Assembly: GCA_964035795.1 (NCBI GenBank)
Contig: OZ038320.1
Location: 14,556,030-14,620,029 of the forward strand
DNA from: Pterobdella sp. o SKG-2022
Taxonomy: Eukaryota > Annelida > Clitellata > Hirudinida > Piscicolidae
DNA length: 64,000 bases
Direction: 5' to 3'
The first letter of the stretch is position 1; each line of letters starts with the position of its first letter. Shown here in pieces: positions 22,746-34,553 of this stretch. The notes under the pieces were generated by a model. The model was not told where the DNA came from and searched no databases. It was given only the letters and a program-made list of their open reading frames with translations. The translations under genes and the position numbers were made by a program.

Positions 22746-24469
22746 GTTGTTGACTCTAACGTTTTAAAAACCTTGAATTGTTGACTTTTATTTTCAACAA
22801 ACATGTAATTCCAATTAATAACATAACATCTAAATGTTAAGTGTTTTAATTGAAAGTTTATTTTGTTAAGTAAAGAATGAAAGAAAAAAAACTAAAAAGC
22901 ATCATGAAATTCTAAAAAGGGCAAAAATAAAAACATTGATTGAAAGATTATACAGAATTTTGAATTTCAATTGCATCAAATGTGAGAATACAATAGAGAC
23001 GGCGAAATAGCTATGAAGCATCATAAAACTGCTTGATGACAAGAATGAAAATAACATTTGGTCACGTTAAGAGGTTTAATCCTGAAGCAAAATTAACCGA
23101 AAAATTGATGTAAAAGTTTAAAAATTATCCAGAGAAAAAAATTGTGATAATTCCATGATAACAAGCTGGTGATATGTGGTTCGATTAATTATTAATATAT
23201 TTCCATAAAACTTTAATTTAGTTGAAAGTATAGATGCGGTAAGTTAGTGTAATTTTAACGGCTATTGGAATATCATAATACTAAAATAAATCCTTTTAAA
23301 ATTGGGATTGCTTGAGTGCCATAGCAATCTCATCTCTTCTTAATCTCTTTTGCATCGTAATTTTATAAACACTTTCAATAGCTTTCCTTATCAAAATAAT
23401 TTTAACTCAAAGTTACTTTAATTAGAAAATAATTTTTTAAATTTATGCCTAATAGTAAAATATAAAATTTAAAACACTGCTAATTAGAAATTATTTTTCA
23501 TGCTGCTTCTGCTAAGAGATAACAGATTGAAGCCTGAATGAGATATGGAGTGCGGCCAATTGTGAGGGACTGATGATCATGCATGTCTTATCGGCTGTGG
23601 ACTATTCGACATTCTTATTTTGTATAAAAGTTAAATTTTATAACGGCTTAGTTAAGGATTTTTAAGAATACAAACATGCTTGTATTCATTCATTTAATGT
23701 TCTTTATAGTTGAGTTTTGTTTAATTATAAAGCTGTATCTGTATATTAATGAATCATTCAACTTCAATAGTTTCGTTTTCCACCTTATTAATCCAAAGAA
23801 AATTTTTTTTCCAACTTTTTAGCTTAATTTACTCTAAAAAGTGCGGATTTAAAAATAGTTTGCCTAAGTTCTTCAAAGAATTCAAAATAATTATGATGTG
23901 GTTGTTTAATAGTTTCACTGAAGAGTACTGTACAAGAATGAAGCATTCAAAGGTTTAAACACGTGACCGACATTGTAAGAGCTTTTATGTTAAAAAGGAA
24001 TTATATTTAATTACTTTGAGAATAAAAATTTTTTAAATAGTGAAAATCATGTTGTTTAAAATAATTAGATTATTATACAAAAATATTCAAGTCATTTAAA
24101 TTCCACTGACGAAATTTACATGGCTATTACTATTAGATTTAAAGCAAGTGCAGAAAGAGCTTTGGAAAAGGATCGCCTAAATTTATGGTGAATACACATT
24201 AAGCCAATGAGTATTTGATAGCTGTTGAATTTTTTTTGCATTTAAAGCAAAATTTTGTTTTCAAATAAAAAACTTTCGGTTTAAAATTATTTTTTTTTAC
24301 TTTTATAATTTTCAGAATTAAAGTCAAAGAGAGAAATTTTGTTTAATCAACTGTTGTTTGTTTAAAATATCCAATTGGTTCTTGAAAAATGTTCAAGAAG
24401 ATCTCATGGTAGTGAGAATGAAGAAACTAGTAGATTATTCAAAAAAAATTAACCACTTGAATTTATAAT
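22746..24469. other. AT-rich, no supported gene
   Basis: No protein-like frame; the open frame at 23749-23958 is Phe/Leu-rich noise. Confidence 0.3.
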
Positions 24470-24482
24470 AACAGCATCAAAA

Positions 24483-24758
24483 ATGCAAGACACAGCAATG
24501 GAACCTTCTCGTGGTGTTTTGCGACGGGACCTCAAATGCGAGGCTCGACAAATCCATTGCAACACACTCAGACTCGCCATTTGGGAGGCGTCGTTTCAAT
24601 CCCCTTTTTCTCTGATTGAAGCTACTTTGCCCGCCCAGCACCTCCGATCTCTTCTTCTTTGGGCGGACGACATCGAGCGAAACCCAGGTCCTTTTTGTGT
24701 CGGCTGCTTAAAAACCATTCGCTGTGACTTCCATCCAATCGCCTGTACCACGTGCTAA
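24483..24758 (+). CDS. N-terminal segment of the LINE with 2A-like DIERNPGP motif
   Basis: This 91-residue open frame contains LRSLLLWADDIERNPGP, with AAC CCA GGT CCT at 24681-24692. The consensus of 2A 'stop-carry-on' peptides is D(V/I)ExNPGP, where ribosomes skip the final Gly-Pro bond and release two proteins. A hydrophobic LLLW stretch precedes it, as in other LINE 2As. The segment after the motif begins a Cys-rich region (FCVGCLKTIRC) that continues, after a frame change, into the zinc fingers. 2A-like sequences are known in N-termini of some APE-type LINEs. Confidence 0.7.
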   Translation: MQDTAMEPSRGVLRRDLKCEARQIHCNTLRLAIWEASFQSPFSLIEATLPAQHLRSLLLWADDIERNPGPFCVGCLKTIRCDFHPIACTTC

Positions 24759-25265
24759 CGTGTCTTTCACAGAACCTGCTTCGGCCTGACCCAATATCGA
24801 AAAGCACCTATAGGCTTCGTCTGCAGTTTCTGCTCCGGATCTCTACAGCTGGCTCACGTGCATTCACCCCACAGCCAAAATTCTCCTTCTATTACGATTC
24901 ACCCTACACCGTTTCAACGTACCTGTACTGTCTGTAATGCAAAAATTTGTGCCAATACCACCCCAACAAGATGTGACAAGTGCACCAACATAGCGCATCA
25001 CTCTTGCACTGGTCTTTCTCGACACTCAACAGATGTAGCTTGGTCCTCTCATACGTGTAATTCCCAGCCCACCACTCAGCATTCAATCACGCCGCAAATT
25101 TTATCCGCTAGCCGACCAGCTAATATTGTCTGTCTTGAGTGCAAAGGGAAGCTGACCTCATCCCTTACCCCACTTACTTGCAGCACTTGTGGCCGAGGTT
25201 TCCATGTTAAATGCGTCTCGGAGACACGAACAGCCTTCAACCGTCTGCGAAAATCAAAGAGCTAG
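24759..25265 (+). pseudogene. LINE zinc-finger (PHD-like) region
   Basis: The frame at 24858-25265 contains repeated CxxC/HxxC clusters: CTVCNAKICANTTPTRCDKC, IAHHSCTGL, then VCLECKGKL, LTCSTCGRGFHVKCVSETR. Two PHD-like fingers follow one another, as in several LINEs of this group, where they are thought to bind nucleic acid. Confidence 0.65.
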
Positions 25266-26040
25266 ACTTGTTGAACCTGGTTGACAATCATTCCCCCGAA
25301 TCCAACTTGGATACTTTCATACTTTATGAAGGCAAAGAAGGTCGACGCAGCCCTTCTACAAGAAACAAAGCTGGGACTGGAAGACCCAACTCCTATCATT
25401 CCAGAATATGATGCGATCGGCAAGGATAGAGAAAGAAATGGCACCAAGTTCCATAGGGGAGACCGCCAAAAAATTCCATGCTCCATTACCCATCACCCGA
25501 TTAATGGCTTGGCAAAGCTCCAACAACTGCTACTACCTACATCCAGACGGTCGCTGTTATCAATCATCAACATATAGTGCCGCCATCGAATTCAAACTAT
25601 GTGGGATCCCAACGTGGTCAAAACGTATGGCTAAGGCATATCCCAACAGACGAAGGCATCGTCTGCGGTGACTTGAGTGTCCACCATATCGCATGAGATG
25701 AGTTTGCCCTGTCAGACCCCAGATGACAATCTTTTTACAACTGGCTCAATGACAGGGGAAAAATCATACTTAATGACGGCTCTCCTACAAGAACCTCTAG
25801 ACACTCAGAGGCCATCTGGCAAAGTGCCTCAGATATCATCTTTGCAGACTCAGCATCGGCCGAAAAATGTAGCTGGGAGGCAATATATGACCTCTCATCA
25901 AATCAACTTCCTATTCTAATCCGATGGAAGGCTGAGAACAAAGTGGAGAAGGTCAACCGTAGAGTCCAGTACAACTTCCAGAAAAGGGACTGGAGGAAAT
26001 ACAAAGAACTTGTCTGATCTGGCCTTGCCGACATCGACCC
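25266..26040 (+). pseudogene. LINE EEP endonuclease region (broken)
   Basis: The block VDAALLQETKLGLEDP (about 25340) holds the catalytic Glu of apurinic-type endonucleases. The block CGDLSVHHIA (about 25665) is a degenerate GDFNxH. The last block DLSSNQLPILIRW has lost the usual SDH motif. Frames change several times. Confidence 0.65.
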
Positions 26041-26545
26041 CCACAAACCACCAACTCATCTTCTGAATGTGTTCACCTCTCTAATGAAGACAGTTACCAA
26101 TGAAGCCGTTCCTTTCAAGGTCACTTGTTCAAATAATATTTTCTGGATGAAAAACGATATACGCTAACTTCTACAAAAAAGGAATCGGTTGAAGCGCAAC
26201 CTGACTGCCTCCACACGTCCCGAATTCCAAGAAATCAACAAAGAGATTGCAGGCAGAACGGCGGAGGCATAGAGGAAAATCTGGCGCAACCATTTGCAGG
26301 TAATTGCAGAAGCTAAAGACTCCAAACTGGCTTAATCGGTTGTCAAGTCAATAACCGGTACCGGCTCAAGTGAATCATGCAAAACACTGGTCTATAAGGG
26401 GAAGGAGTATGTCCCAGATGCAGCCAAAGCAACCACCTTCAACATCGAGTATGCAACGGTGAGTGGGAGAACTAATGATAAGCTTCGAAGAGATGTCCAT
26501 AGATTACAAGGCTCCCCCCGGTAGTCACTGGAATGCCCATTCACT

Positions 26546-27598
26546 ATGGGTGAACTACTACGCGCTTTTCAACTGAAGCACGGAAAGCTTCCACCCTTTG
26601 ATGGAATAGCACCTGAAATGCTCAAATATCTCTCATCAGAAGCAACACCTTTTCTTCTGAAAATCTTCAACTGTAGCTGGCTTATGCAGTGGTGCCTTCA
26701 AACATGGAGGACGGCAACAATTGTCTCTATTCACAAGAAGGGCAAGAACCCACAATTAGTGGGGAACTATAGGCCGATAGCGCTTACGTCCACCGTGGGC
26801 AAAACCCTAGAACGGATGATAACCAACCGCTTATCGTGGTGGTTGGAAAAGCACTCACTACTCAGTTCTTGGCAGACCGGCTTTAGGCAAGGACGCTGCA
26901 CCACAGACCAGTGTCTCTACTTGTCGCAGTATGTGATGAATGGCTTCCAGTCCAAAAACCGTGAACGATCTGTAGTCACCTTCTTCGACATTAGTAAGGC
27001 GTAAAATCAGGTTCGTAAGACAAAACTTCTACAAAAAATGCTGACAATTGGAATTCCATTACTGTTCATCGAATGGGTCAAAGCCTGGTTCACCAATAGA
27101 GTTGCTCGCGTGAAGGTGACTAGATCCACTGGTCGTTCTCGAACATTTATAGAAGCATTACCACAGAGCTCAGTCATATCCCCTCTTTTCTTTAATATTT
27201 TTATCAATGATCTACTGGGCTCCTCCGACTCCAACACCCTCGTCTCCGCCTATGCAGATGACCTTGCCCTTGTAAAAAGAGGCCGTAACAAAGGGCAAGT
27301 AGGGATGAATATGCAGGCTGAGGTTGACAAAGTGGTACGATGGAGTACCGACAACTGGCTTACCCTCAACGCCTCCAAGTCAAAAGTTGCTCTCTTTACT
27401 ATGAACTGTGCGGAATCGTCTTGCTGCCCGCATATCACCATTGGCGGCTTAAGACTAACCATCAACGTCACTCTAACCTTTTTGGGTGTAAGGTACGACC
27501 GGAAACTTAACTTCAATGAGCATATTCAATGTACGAGTCATCTTGTGAAGCAGCGCACCAACCTTTTGCGGCAACTGGCAAAGTCAACGTGGGAATAG
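26546..27598 (+). pseudogene. LINE reverse transcriptase region
   Basis: Two long frames joined across one stop at 27002: KGKNPQLVGNYRPIALTS, TGFRQGRCTTDQCLYLSQYV, VVTFFDISKA, then SSVISPLFFNIFINDL and SAYADDLALV with the catalytic YADD intact. The final part KLNFNEHIQ matches the post-catalytic LGV..D..L.F..H region of LINE RTs. Confidence 0.85.
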
Positions 27599-28107
27599 AG
27601 ACCATCGGATTTACGCACCGTATATATTGCAACTATGCGAAGCGTCGTGGAATACACTGCTCCTGCATGAGCGCCTCAGGTATCTTACACTAACATCCAG
27701 AAGCTGGAAAGGGTCCAACTGGACGCGGCTAGAGCCATCACGTCACAATTACGAACTACGCCAACCACAGCCGTCTTCCATAAGTCTAAACTTCCACTCA
27801 TTTTTTTGCGCCTAAAAACGGACGATTGGTTCCTCTTTCCTGGTTCAATGATAAAAGGCAACTTGTCCATAAGAGCATTTCTAAACGCCTTAAACGCCAA
27901 GACTGTAGATTTCTTAATACCCCCATTTTAACCCTACTCAACCTAAAAACAGATCCAATGGAGCCTGTACATAACACCGAAATCCCATTGCCACCCCCAC
28001 CAATACCAACCGTTATTTTTACACCCATTACCAAGTCGGCCAACACCGCACAACAGCTGGCAGCAGCGGCAGACACTATTTTCTTTAGTGGCCCCTTTGA
28101 TCTCCAA

Positions 28108-28464
28108 GTATACATGGACGGTTCTACAAAAGAAGGTACCGATAATGGAGGTGCAGGGATGGTAGCATGTTAAAATGGGAAAACAATCTACAGCAGACAT
28201 GCTTCTACCGGATCCAGTAGTAGTTCTTTCCACTCGGAGAAAGCCGCCATGGTCGCTGCTATCTCGTGGCTTCACCAATTCCACAACTGGATGTCGGCGG
28301 CTGTCAGCTCAGACTGCAAAGTCCTACTAATGGCACTCAATATCGCAAGCAACTCCGACCGCTTCATTACCAACATACAATTTTCCCTCGCAGCCTTTTC
28401 TTTCTGGAAATTGGTGCAACTTAAATGGGTCCCAGCCAATGTAAATTTCTTAGTAATGGACTAG
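28108..28464 (+). pseudogene. LINE RNase H domain (broken)
   Basis: VYMDGSTKEGTDNGGAGMVA holds the first catalytic Asp; after a stop, SSSSFHSEKAAMVAAISW the Glu; VSSDCKVLLMALNIA the second Asp. The terminal motif is degenerate (WVPANVNFLVMD). RNase H removes the RNA template during retrotransposition. Confidence 0.75.
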
Positions 28465-28860
28465 CAGATGATTAAGTGGAACTGGTCTCAACACAACCAC
28501 AAACTCACGAGAGCTTTGACCACGCAGTACGACGCGCAATCATACGCAGACACAACTACGTTCCCACTCCCTCACATCCCCGGCTCATTCTCTTATAATC
28601 CTCCAAACTCAACCCGAAGAGCTTTCGAAAGCAGATCTAACCGACTTCATACGTTTCCAATCTGGTCACCACCCAGTCCTTCTAAGGTGGCAACGCTTGA
28701 CGGAGCAGAGCGAAAACGACTAGCGCAGGCTATGCGGAGAGGAGGAAGAAACGGTGGAGTACCTTTGGCTTCGGTGCGCTGCGCTGATGTTAGAGAGCTT
28801 TTCGTAAAAGTATCTTACATTATCTAGTGTGATAGTTGTGAGAGATTATAAGGTTTTTTT

Positions 28861-29170
28861 ATTTGGATGAATGTAGTGGACTTTTCATTAAAGATTTTTT
28901 TCCATCTTCTTTTTCTCCCATTTTGAAAGTTTTTATTTGTGTGAGTAGATGTTGATGTTAAGGGTTTGAGAGATAGTCACCCAAGAACAGTTCAAAATCT
29001 AGAGATTATTTTCTGTTATTGCTGAACTTGGAAATATTATTTTTTATATTATTGAAAATAAATATACTTAACAGTATTCATTTATTTTATAATTTGCATT
29101 ATTTTTCACTATTTTATTTTTGAATAACTTTTTAGTGCTTTTTCCATATTAATATAAATAAAAAAATTAT
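28861..29170. other. AT-rich, no gene seen
   Basis: It probably includes the LINE 3' end, but I see no clear tail or duplication. Confidence 0.3.
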
Positions 29171-29173
29171 TTT

Positions 29174-29575
29174 TTTAACCCGTTTGTGCCCATTGACCAC
29201 TCAAATATAACAGTTTTATTAGTTATTGGTTAAGATTTATCCAAATACAATTAATTTTTTTCATTAACTAGCATTTTAACTTTAATATTAAATTTATTTT
29301 TCTTGAATTTTCAATTTGACTTTTGTGATATTTAAGCTTAAAATTGTCCAAATTTTATATTTACGGACGTTTATTGAAAAATATTGAATTAAGGCAATAT
29401 AATTTATGATTATGTTGAAAAAAAAAATGAAATAAAAGTTACCCTCAATTAATATTAGAAAATTATAAAACTCGAAAAAAATGTAGAATCAACAGAATTG
29501 AAGGCATTAAATTTTGCTCATCTCATATGAGATCAATGGGCACAAGTGTTAGCATATGGCGTTTTACATAAAATA
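29174..29575. mobile_element. piggyBac-derived MITE, ~400 bp
   Basis: It begins TTAA-CCCGTTTGTGCCCATTGA and ends with CTCATATGAGATCAATGGGC then ACAAGTGTTAGCA. These correspond to the two different ends of the element at 10613-11605. The ~100 nt after the left end also match that element (AACAGTTTTATTAGTTATTGG versus its reverse complement). There is no coding sequence. Confidence 0.6.
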
Positions 29576-29639
29576 CATTATAATTAGTAGAATTTCAATT
29601 TAAAAAAAAGGATATTTACGGAAAAAGAATAAAATAGTC

Positions 29640-30800
29640 GGATAAATAAAAAAAAAAATTTTTTTGTAAATATTTGTTTCATTTTATAATTAAGTGATAC
29701 AAACTTCCTGTTAAATCATGTTTTTTCGCGCTTTTTTAAATACTCGTGTCGAATAATGGTTTTGCTAAAATTTCTAAGCTATACATTGAATCATTAACTT
29801 TTGATGTAGCTCAACTAGAAGATGTAATTAATAATAATAATGTAGAGTCCCCAGACACTGTAATCATTCCTCCAGAAGCTGATGTTCTTACTGACAATGA
29901 AGTCATTGATGATGATTGTACTGAAGATATTGAAGTTGGAGACGTATGTGGAACTCTTGAATTACATGTGGCTGAAAAAGATGGCAATAAGAAAGTAGTT
30001 AGAGATACAATTGAATACAAGAAAGTAACATCAAAAAAGAAAAGATTGTGCAACTCAAAACCTATCTGATGCTGTAGAGCCCTCGAATATACCTTTTCAC
30101 AAGTTATCCACTATTGGTTCAAAAATCTTGGCTTTCAAAAAACAGAGACTATGAGGGAAAACAGGTTAAAAATTTCTTTTGACTGAGAAAAAAATAATGA
30201 ATAAACAAAAAAGAAGCATTCACATCTATAGTTTCGATACCAATAAGAAAATTCTAATTGTGAGGTGGCTAGATAATACTGTGGTAAACATTGGAAAAAA
30301 TTATGACACAGTTGAACCTATTCAAAAATTAACTCGTTAAGTTAAAGAATTAAAATAAAAAGGTCCAGTTCCGTGGCCTAATGTATTTAATATGGGTGGA
30401 GTCGATAAGCATGATTGGTGGGCAAGCAAATATGCCTCAACAATTAAAGCCAAAAAATGGTATTGGCCAATATTCAGTGATAAATTTCTACATAATCTAT
30501 AATTGGGCAAACGAGGAAAGAAATATACAAGGTCAATGAAAGGATCTGCTTTCATTTAGAAAAGCAATGAGTCGATCTTACTTAAAAGACTCTGCCTTGA
30601 AGCAAAAGCAAGTCAAAAGATACAATTGTTCAAGGCTTCTACAAGTCCCTCATGATGGTTTTTTCACTTTTTAAGGACATATTATAAGAGCTAGAAATGA
30701 ACAAAGAAGATGCCAAAACAAGCCATGCACCACTAGATCTCGGAAATTTTGCAAAAAATGCATGGTTACTTTGTTCCTAGCTTGTATTCTTCATGTACCA
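29640..30800 (+). pseudogene. piggyBac transposase, strongly decayed
   Basis: An open N-terminal acidic frame (29746-30069, VIDDDCTEDIEVGD) is followed by many broken frames. These still show PVPWPNVFNMGGVDKHDWW (about 30366-30420), the GVD.HD motif with catalytic Asp, SKYASTIKAKKWYWPIF, and a Cys-rich tail around 30700-30760. It belongs to the same family as the copy at 11 kb but keeps more of the sequence. Confidence 0.65.
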
Positions 30801-31049
30801 ATCACAAATACGAATAATAATTTTTATTAACAACAAATATGATCAACCAATCAGCTGCAAGAAAACGGATGGAAAGAGAGATATATATCTGCAAAAAAGA
30901 CTTGTCTATAATAACAGAAATAGGAAATAATGGGAAAAAACTGAATAGTGATTGGTACATACACAAAAATCTAAAATTGTAGAAAGAAAGATAGCCCATG
31001 TTCCAGAGATTCTGAAACAAAAATTATTGTCTGTAGAAAATAATTAACT
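30801..31049. other. No gene seen
   Basis: Purine-rich AT-rich DNA, possibly the N-terminal end of the R2-like LINE. Confidence 0.25.
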
Positions 31050-33330
31050 TTATTTGAAAATTGAAATCAACAGTATCAACAAAATAAGTTGTTCCAACAA
31101 AACCAAAAAAAATTCTTTGTGCAAATTGATAGCAAAAACAGGCAAATATTCCTCTTCCGGAACCAAAAAGCAACCAGTTTTTGGGCTTGAATATGGAGTT
31201 AAAAACATAACCACTGCGAGTCAGCAAAATGCATGGAAGATTTCAAAACAGTGCTTACCGATGTCAACTCGTAAAATGATTTAACGATATCCATGGAAAC
31301 GTTATACAAAGTACTTGGAAAAATGAAAGCACCTGGACTAGACAATGTACAAGCATATTGGATAAAAAAGTTTGTGCCAACGCACAAAAGAATCGCAGCC
31401 AAATGAATGAAGTACTCAGAACTGAAGCATCTGCTTCTTGGTTGACATCTGGAAGAATTGAACTGATCCCAAAAGACCACACTACAGGCCTATTACGTGC
31501 CTTCCAATCATTTGGAAACTATTATCTAGTATAATTAATGGTTATCTTTTGATTTTTTGAAAGAAAAAAAAACCTTGGGAACACAAAGGGTGTGACAGAA
31601 AAGCTAGATAAGCAAAACGCCTGTTTTTGGTAGATAAAGCAATAATGGTTGACTGCAAAGCGCGTAAAACCAGCCTGGCAATGGATTACAAAAAGGCTTA
31701 TGATGTGGTCTTAACTTCTAATAGGTTGATAGAAAACAGTATGGGACGATGGAACACTAGACTACAAACCTTACAAAAAAGCAGCTGGGAATAATGGGAA
31801 TAAAGAGGGGGTTCTTTCAAAATGACAGTTTTTCTCCCTTATTGTTTATTTTGTCATTTTTCTTTCTGGCGAGGCTGTTGAAAAAGGCTAAAGCATAGTA
31901 CAAGTTCCGAAGCACCAAAGTCAACCATCTTTTATACATGGACGACTTAAAAGTATACGCTAAGAACAGATCAGAGCTGGAATCAATAATTAACACGGAC
32001 ATATGGCGATGATGTAGGAATAGAATTTGGGTTGAATAAGTGTGCCGCAATAGAATTAAAAAAGGGAAAGTTAGAAAGTACAAAGGCTATTTAAATGCCA
32101 AATGATGATGATGAAATCCAGCTTATAACTGCCGATGGAGACTATCACTATTTGGGTGTTCTATAATGTGAAATGATTGTACATCAAAAAATGAAAGAAA
32201 TTGTGTTTCAAGAGTACAAACGCTGGTTAGTCAAGTTGCTGAAAAATCGGCTAAATTCTGGAAACTTGATGAAGACCATCAATACATTTGCTTTACCTAT
32301 TACGACCTACTTTGCCGAAATCTTGAATTGGACAAAAGATGAACTTATATTTATGGACCGCATAACTGGAAGGATCTTACCATATATGGAGCATTTTACC
32401 CAAGATCCGATGCAGACCGAGTATACGTAGACCAAAGTCTAGGTGGGAAAGGTTTAAGAAATATATCTGATTCAGTTAGAAGAGGAGAAAGGCAGTTTAG
32501 CGAATACATGATAAACTCACCTGAGATTGTGATGAAGGATGTAAGAAAGAGATTGGACATCAAGGATTTAATTGTTGATGAAATTGATGATAGATGCGAA
32601 AAATGGATTGGAAAGCCTATGCATGGACAATTTGAAAGACAGACGGCAAACAAATGCTGCATCAGATCATTGTTGTGGTTAAAAAAGAATACCCTAAAAA
32701 AAAACTGAGAGTCTGGCGGTTGCTGCGCAAGGAATAAGCCCTCAGAAGGAATTACATAAGGGTCAAACTTGAAAAAGATGGATCGCCACCAACATGCAAA
32801 ATGTGCAAACATGAAAACCAAACGGTTTTGCACATAGTTTCAGAGTGCCAAAAAATAGCTCAAAAAATATAAGCTAGGCACGATAAGGTGGCAACAGCAG
32901 TACACTGGAGTCTTGCCAAAAAAACTGGTTTTAACTCCAGTAAGAAATGGTATCAGCATAGATCTGAAAAGATTTTGGAGAAGAAAGAAGCCAAACTCAT
33001 TTGGGACCACAACATTTGTACTGACCACAATATTGAAGCTAGAAAACCCGAAATTGTCCTTGTCAAGAAAAATCTAAAAAATGCTTTCTGATAGATATAA
33101 CCGTGCCAGGTGACGTGAGTGGAAGAAAAAGGAATGGAAAAAATGGAAAATTACACAGACTAATGCAGAGAAATACAACATTTATGAAAGGTCAAATGTA
33201 AAATAGTACCCATAGTAATAGAAGCTCTAGGTACTCTTGCTTATAGACGGCCTCTAGTCATCTTTTCTCTTGGAATGAAACTATCTGTAAAGACCATTTG
33301 AAAAGCAGCCATCTCAGGGTCAGCAAGGAT
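31050..33330 (+). pseudogene. R2-like non-LTR retrotransposon, decayed
   Basis: Collinear blocks across many frame changes: MKAPGLDNVQAYWIKKFVP (31330), a TSGRIELIPKD block, SPLLF, HLLYMDDLKVYAKN with YMDD (31930), then FERQTANKCC and a CKMC/CANMKT zinc-knuckle relic. Near the end come KLIWDHNICTDHNIEARKPE (32990-33050) and ITVPGD (33090), the restriction-like (PD-D/ExK) endonuclease placed after the RT. That order is the hallmark of R2/NeSL-type LINEs, which often insert at fixed sites such as rRNA genes. No rDNA is visible here. Confidence 0.75.
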
Positions 33331-34414
33331 TTTGAAGATGGTCTATAGAAGAAAAATGTTTTGAGTGTGCCTAGATTGTAAGTCGCAATTTGATCTCAAA
33401 CACAACCACTGCTTTAGTGAGGAAAAAACAAAATAGTTTTAGCATAGGAATAAGAGGGAGAGAAAATGAAGAGCTGAGAATGAGTAGAGGACCGTGAGCC
33501 AGCACGTTTAGAAGGTGGCAAGAAGTTAGAAAGATAGGAAGGTGATTGAGAGTCAAAGATTTTATGCATGGAAAAACAGATTTTGAAGAAAGAACGAAAG
33601 TGAAGAGGTAGCCAGTGAAGATCAAAAAAAGATGGAAAGATATGAGAAAATTTAGGAGTATGAGAAACCAGGCGTGCAGCAGAGTTAAAAATTTTAGCAA
33701 GAAGGTAGAGGGTAGATTTAAAAAAAACATAGTATAAAAAGTTTCAGTAATGAAGGTAGAAGAGAACAAGAGAGCAGACAAAAATTTTAAGAGAGGCATC
33801 ATCGAAATAAGAAGAGATCTGTCTGATGCGACGTAGGTGATAAAAACAAGAAGAAGCAACATAGAGGATTTAAGGCTTGAAAAAAAGAGAAGAATTAAGA
33901 GAAAAACCAAGACTGCGAATATTATAGGAAGGACGAATAGTAAGGTCAGAGATCGTAATGAGAAGAAGAGGGTTAGATTTGGATCTTGAAAGATAGATAA
34001 AGTTAAATTTAGTAGGATTTAGTTTGAAATCTAGGGAGACAATCCAGGAAAGAATAGATTTAAGACAGAGGCTTAGTCTTTCAAAAATAGGAGAAAGAGA
34101 AAAGGAAAAGAAGAAAAGACGTAGGTATCATCAGCAAAAAGCTGGTTTTGGAAAGAGAAAGATTCAATAAGATAAGGGATATGAAAGGTATAAAGAATAA
34201 AGAAAAAAGGCTCGAGCACGAATTCCTGAAGAACACCGAAAGGAACAGAGAGAAGAGGAGAACAGTGGAAAAACGATTAGAAAAATAGGAGGTAAACAAG
34301 GGAAGGGAAGAGCCAGAAATACCAAAAAAAGAGTTGAGATGTTGAATGAAGAGTGGTCAACAGTATCAAAAGCAGAAAAGAAGTCAAGAGAAGGTAGAAG
34401 GGAAAGTAAATTTA

Positions 34415-34553
34415 ACAAGCACTGTATTTATTTTATTACTTGATAATGTAAGCTAGTCTTACGAAAAACTTCGTGACTTTTTTTTAAAATAAATACTTTG
34501 TGTTTGTTGACCTTACAGTTTGATTCAGGGTGCTATACTTAATCGAGAAAAAA
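34415..34553 (+). mobile_element. ~139-bp Penelope-terminal insertion inside the CR1 element
   Basis: The CR1 reading frame is contiguous across this segment when it is left out. Flanking AAATTTA at 34408-34414 and 34554-34560 looks like a target-site duplication. The insert carries a well-formed hammerhead-like motif and ends in an A-rich run. It has no coding sequence. Confidence 0.6.
34436..34476 (+). ncRNA. Hammerhead-ribozyme-like motif (copy 2), best helix II
   Basis: UUAC (34436-34439), core UUGAUAA (34440-34446), extra U, GUAAG-CUAGU-CUUAC hairpin (34448-34462, five perfect pairs), GAA (34463-34465), AAACUU (34466-34471), C, then GUGA (34473-34476) pairing back to UUAC with one G-U. 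The helix III palindrome is mutated by one base (AAACUU instead of AAGCUU). The U3-A8 change relative to CUGAUGA is the same as in copy 1. Confidence 0.6.

Larger units (their letters stand above)
24470..28860 (+). mobile_element. Non-LTR retrotransposon of the I/Ingi type with RNase H domain, decayed
   Basis: In order, the element encodes a 2A-like peptide, PHD-like zinc fingers, an endonuclease of the exonuclease-endonuclease-phosphatase (EEP) fold, a reverse transcriptase, an RNase H domain, and a C-terminal Cys-rich motif (RLCGEEEETVEYLWLRC, 28732-28788). This order (RNase H after RT) is typical of the I/Ingi group. Several stops and frameshifts break it, so it is inactive. It is clearly richer in G and C than its surroundings, so it arrived relatively recently or from a different base-composition background. 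Boundaries are approximate; no target-site duplication was found. Confidence 0.85.

Noticed and set aside
23570..23610. CTGATGA as a hammerhead core
   Set aside because: No GAA or helix pairing follows within a reasonable distance.
33371..33910. 179-codon Leu/Phe-rich minus-strand frame as a membrane protein
   Set aside because: It is an off-frame reading of the CR1-like LINE; the true LINE blocks are in a neighbouring frame.
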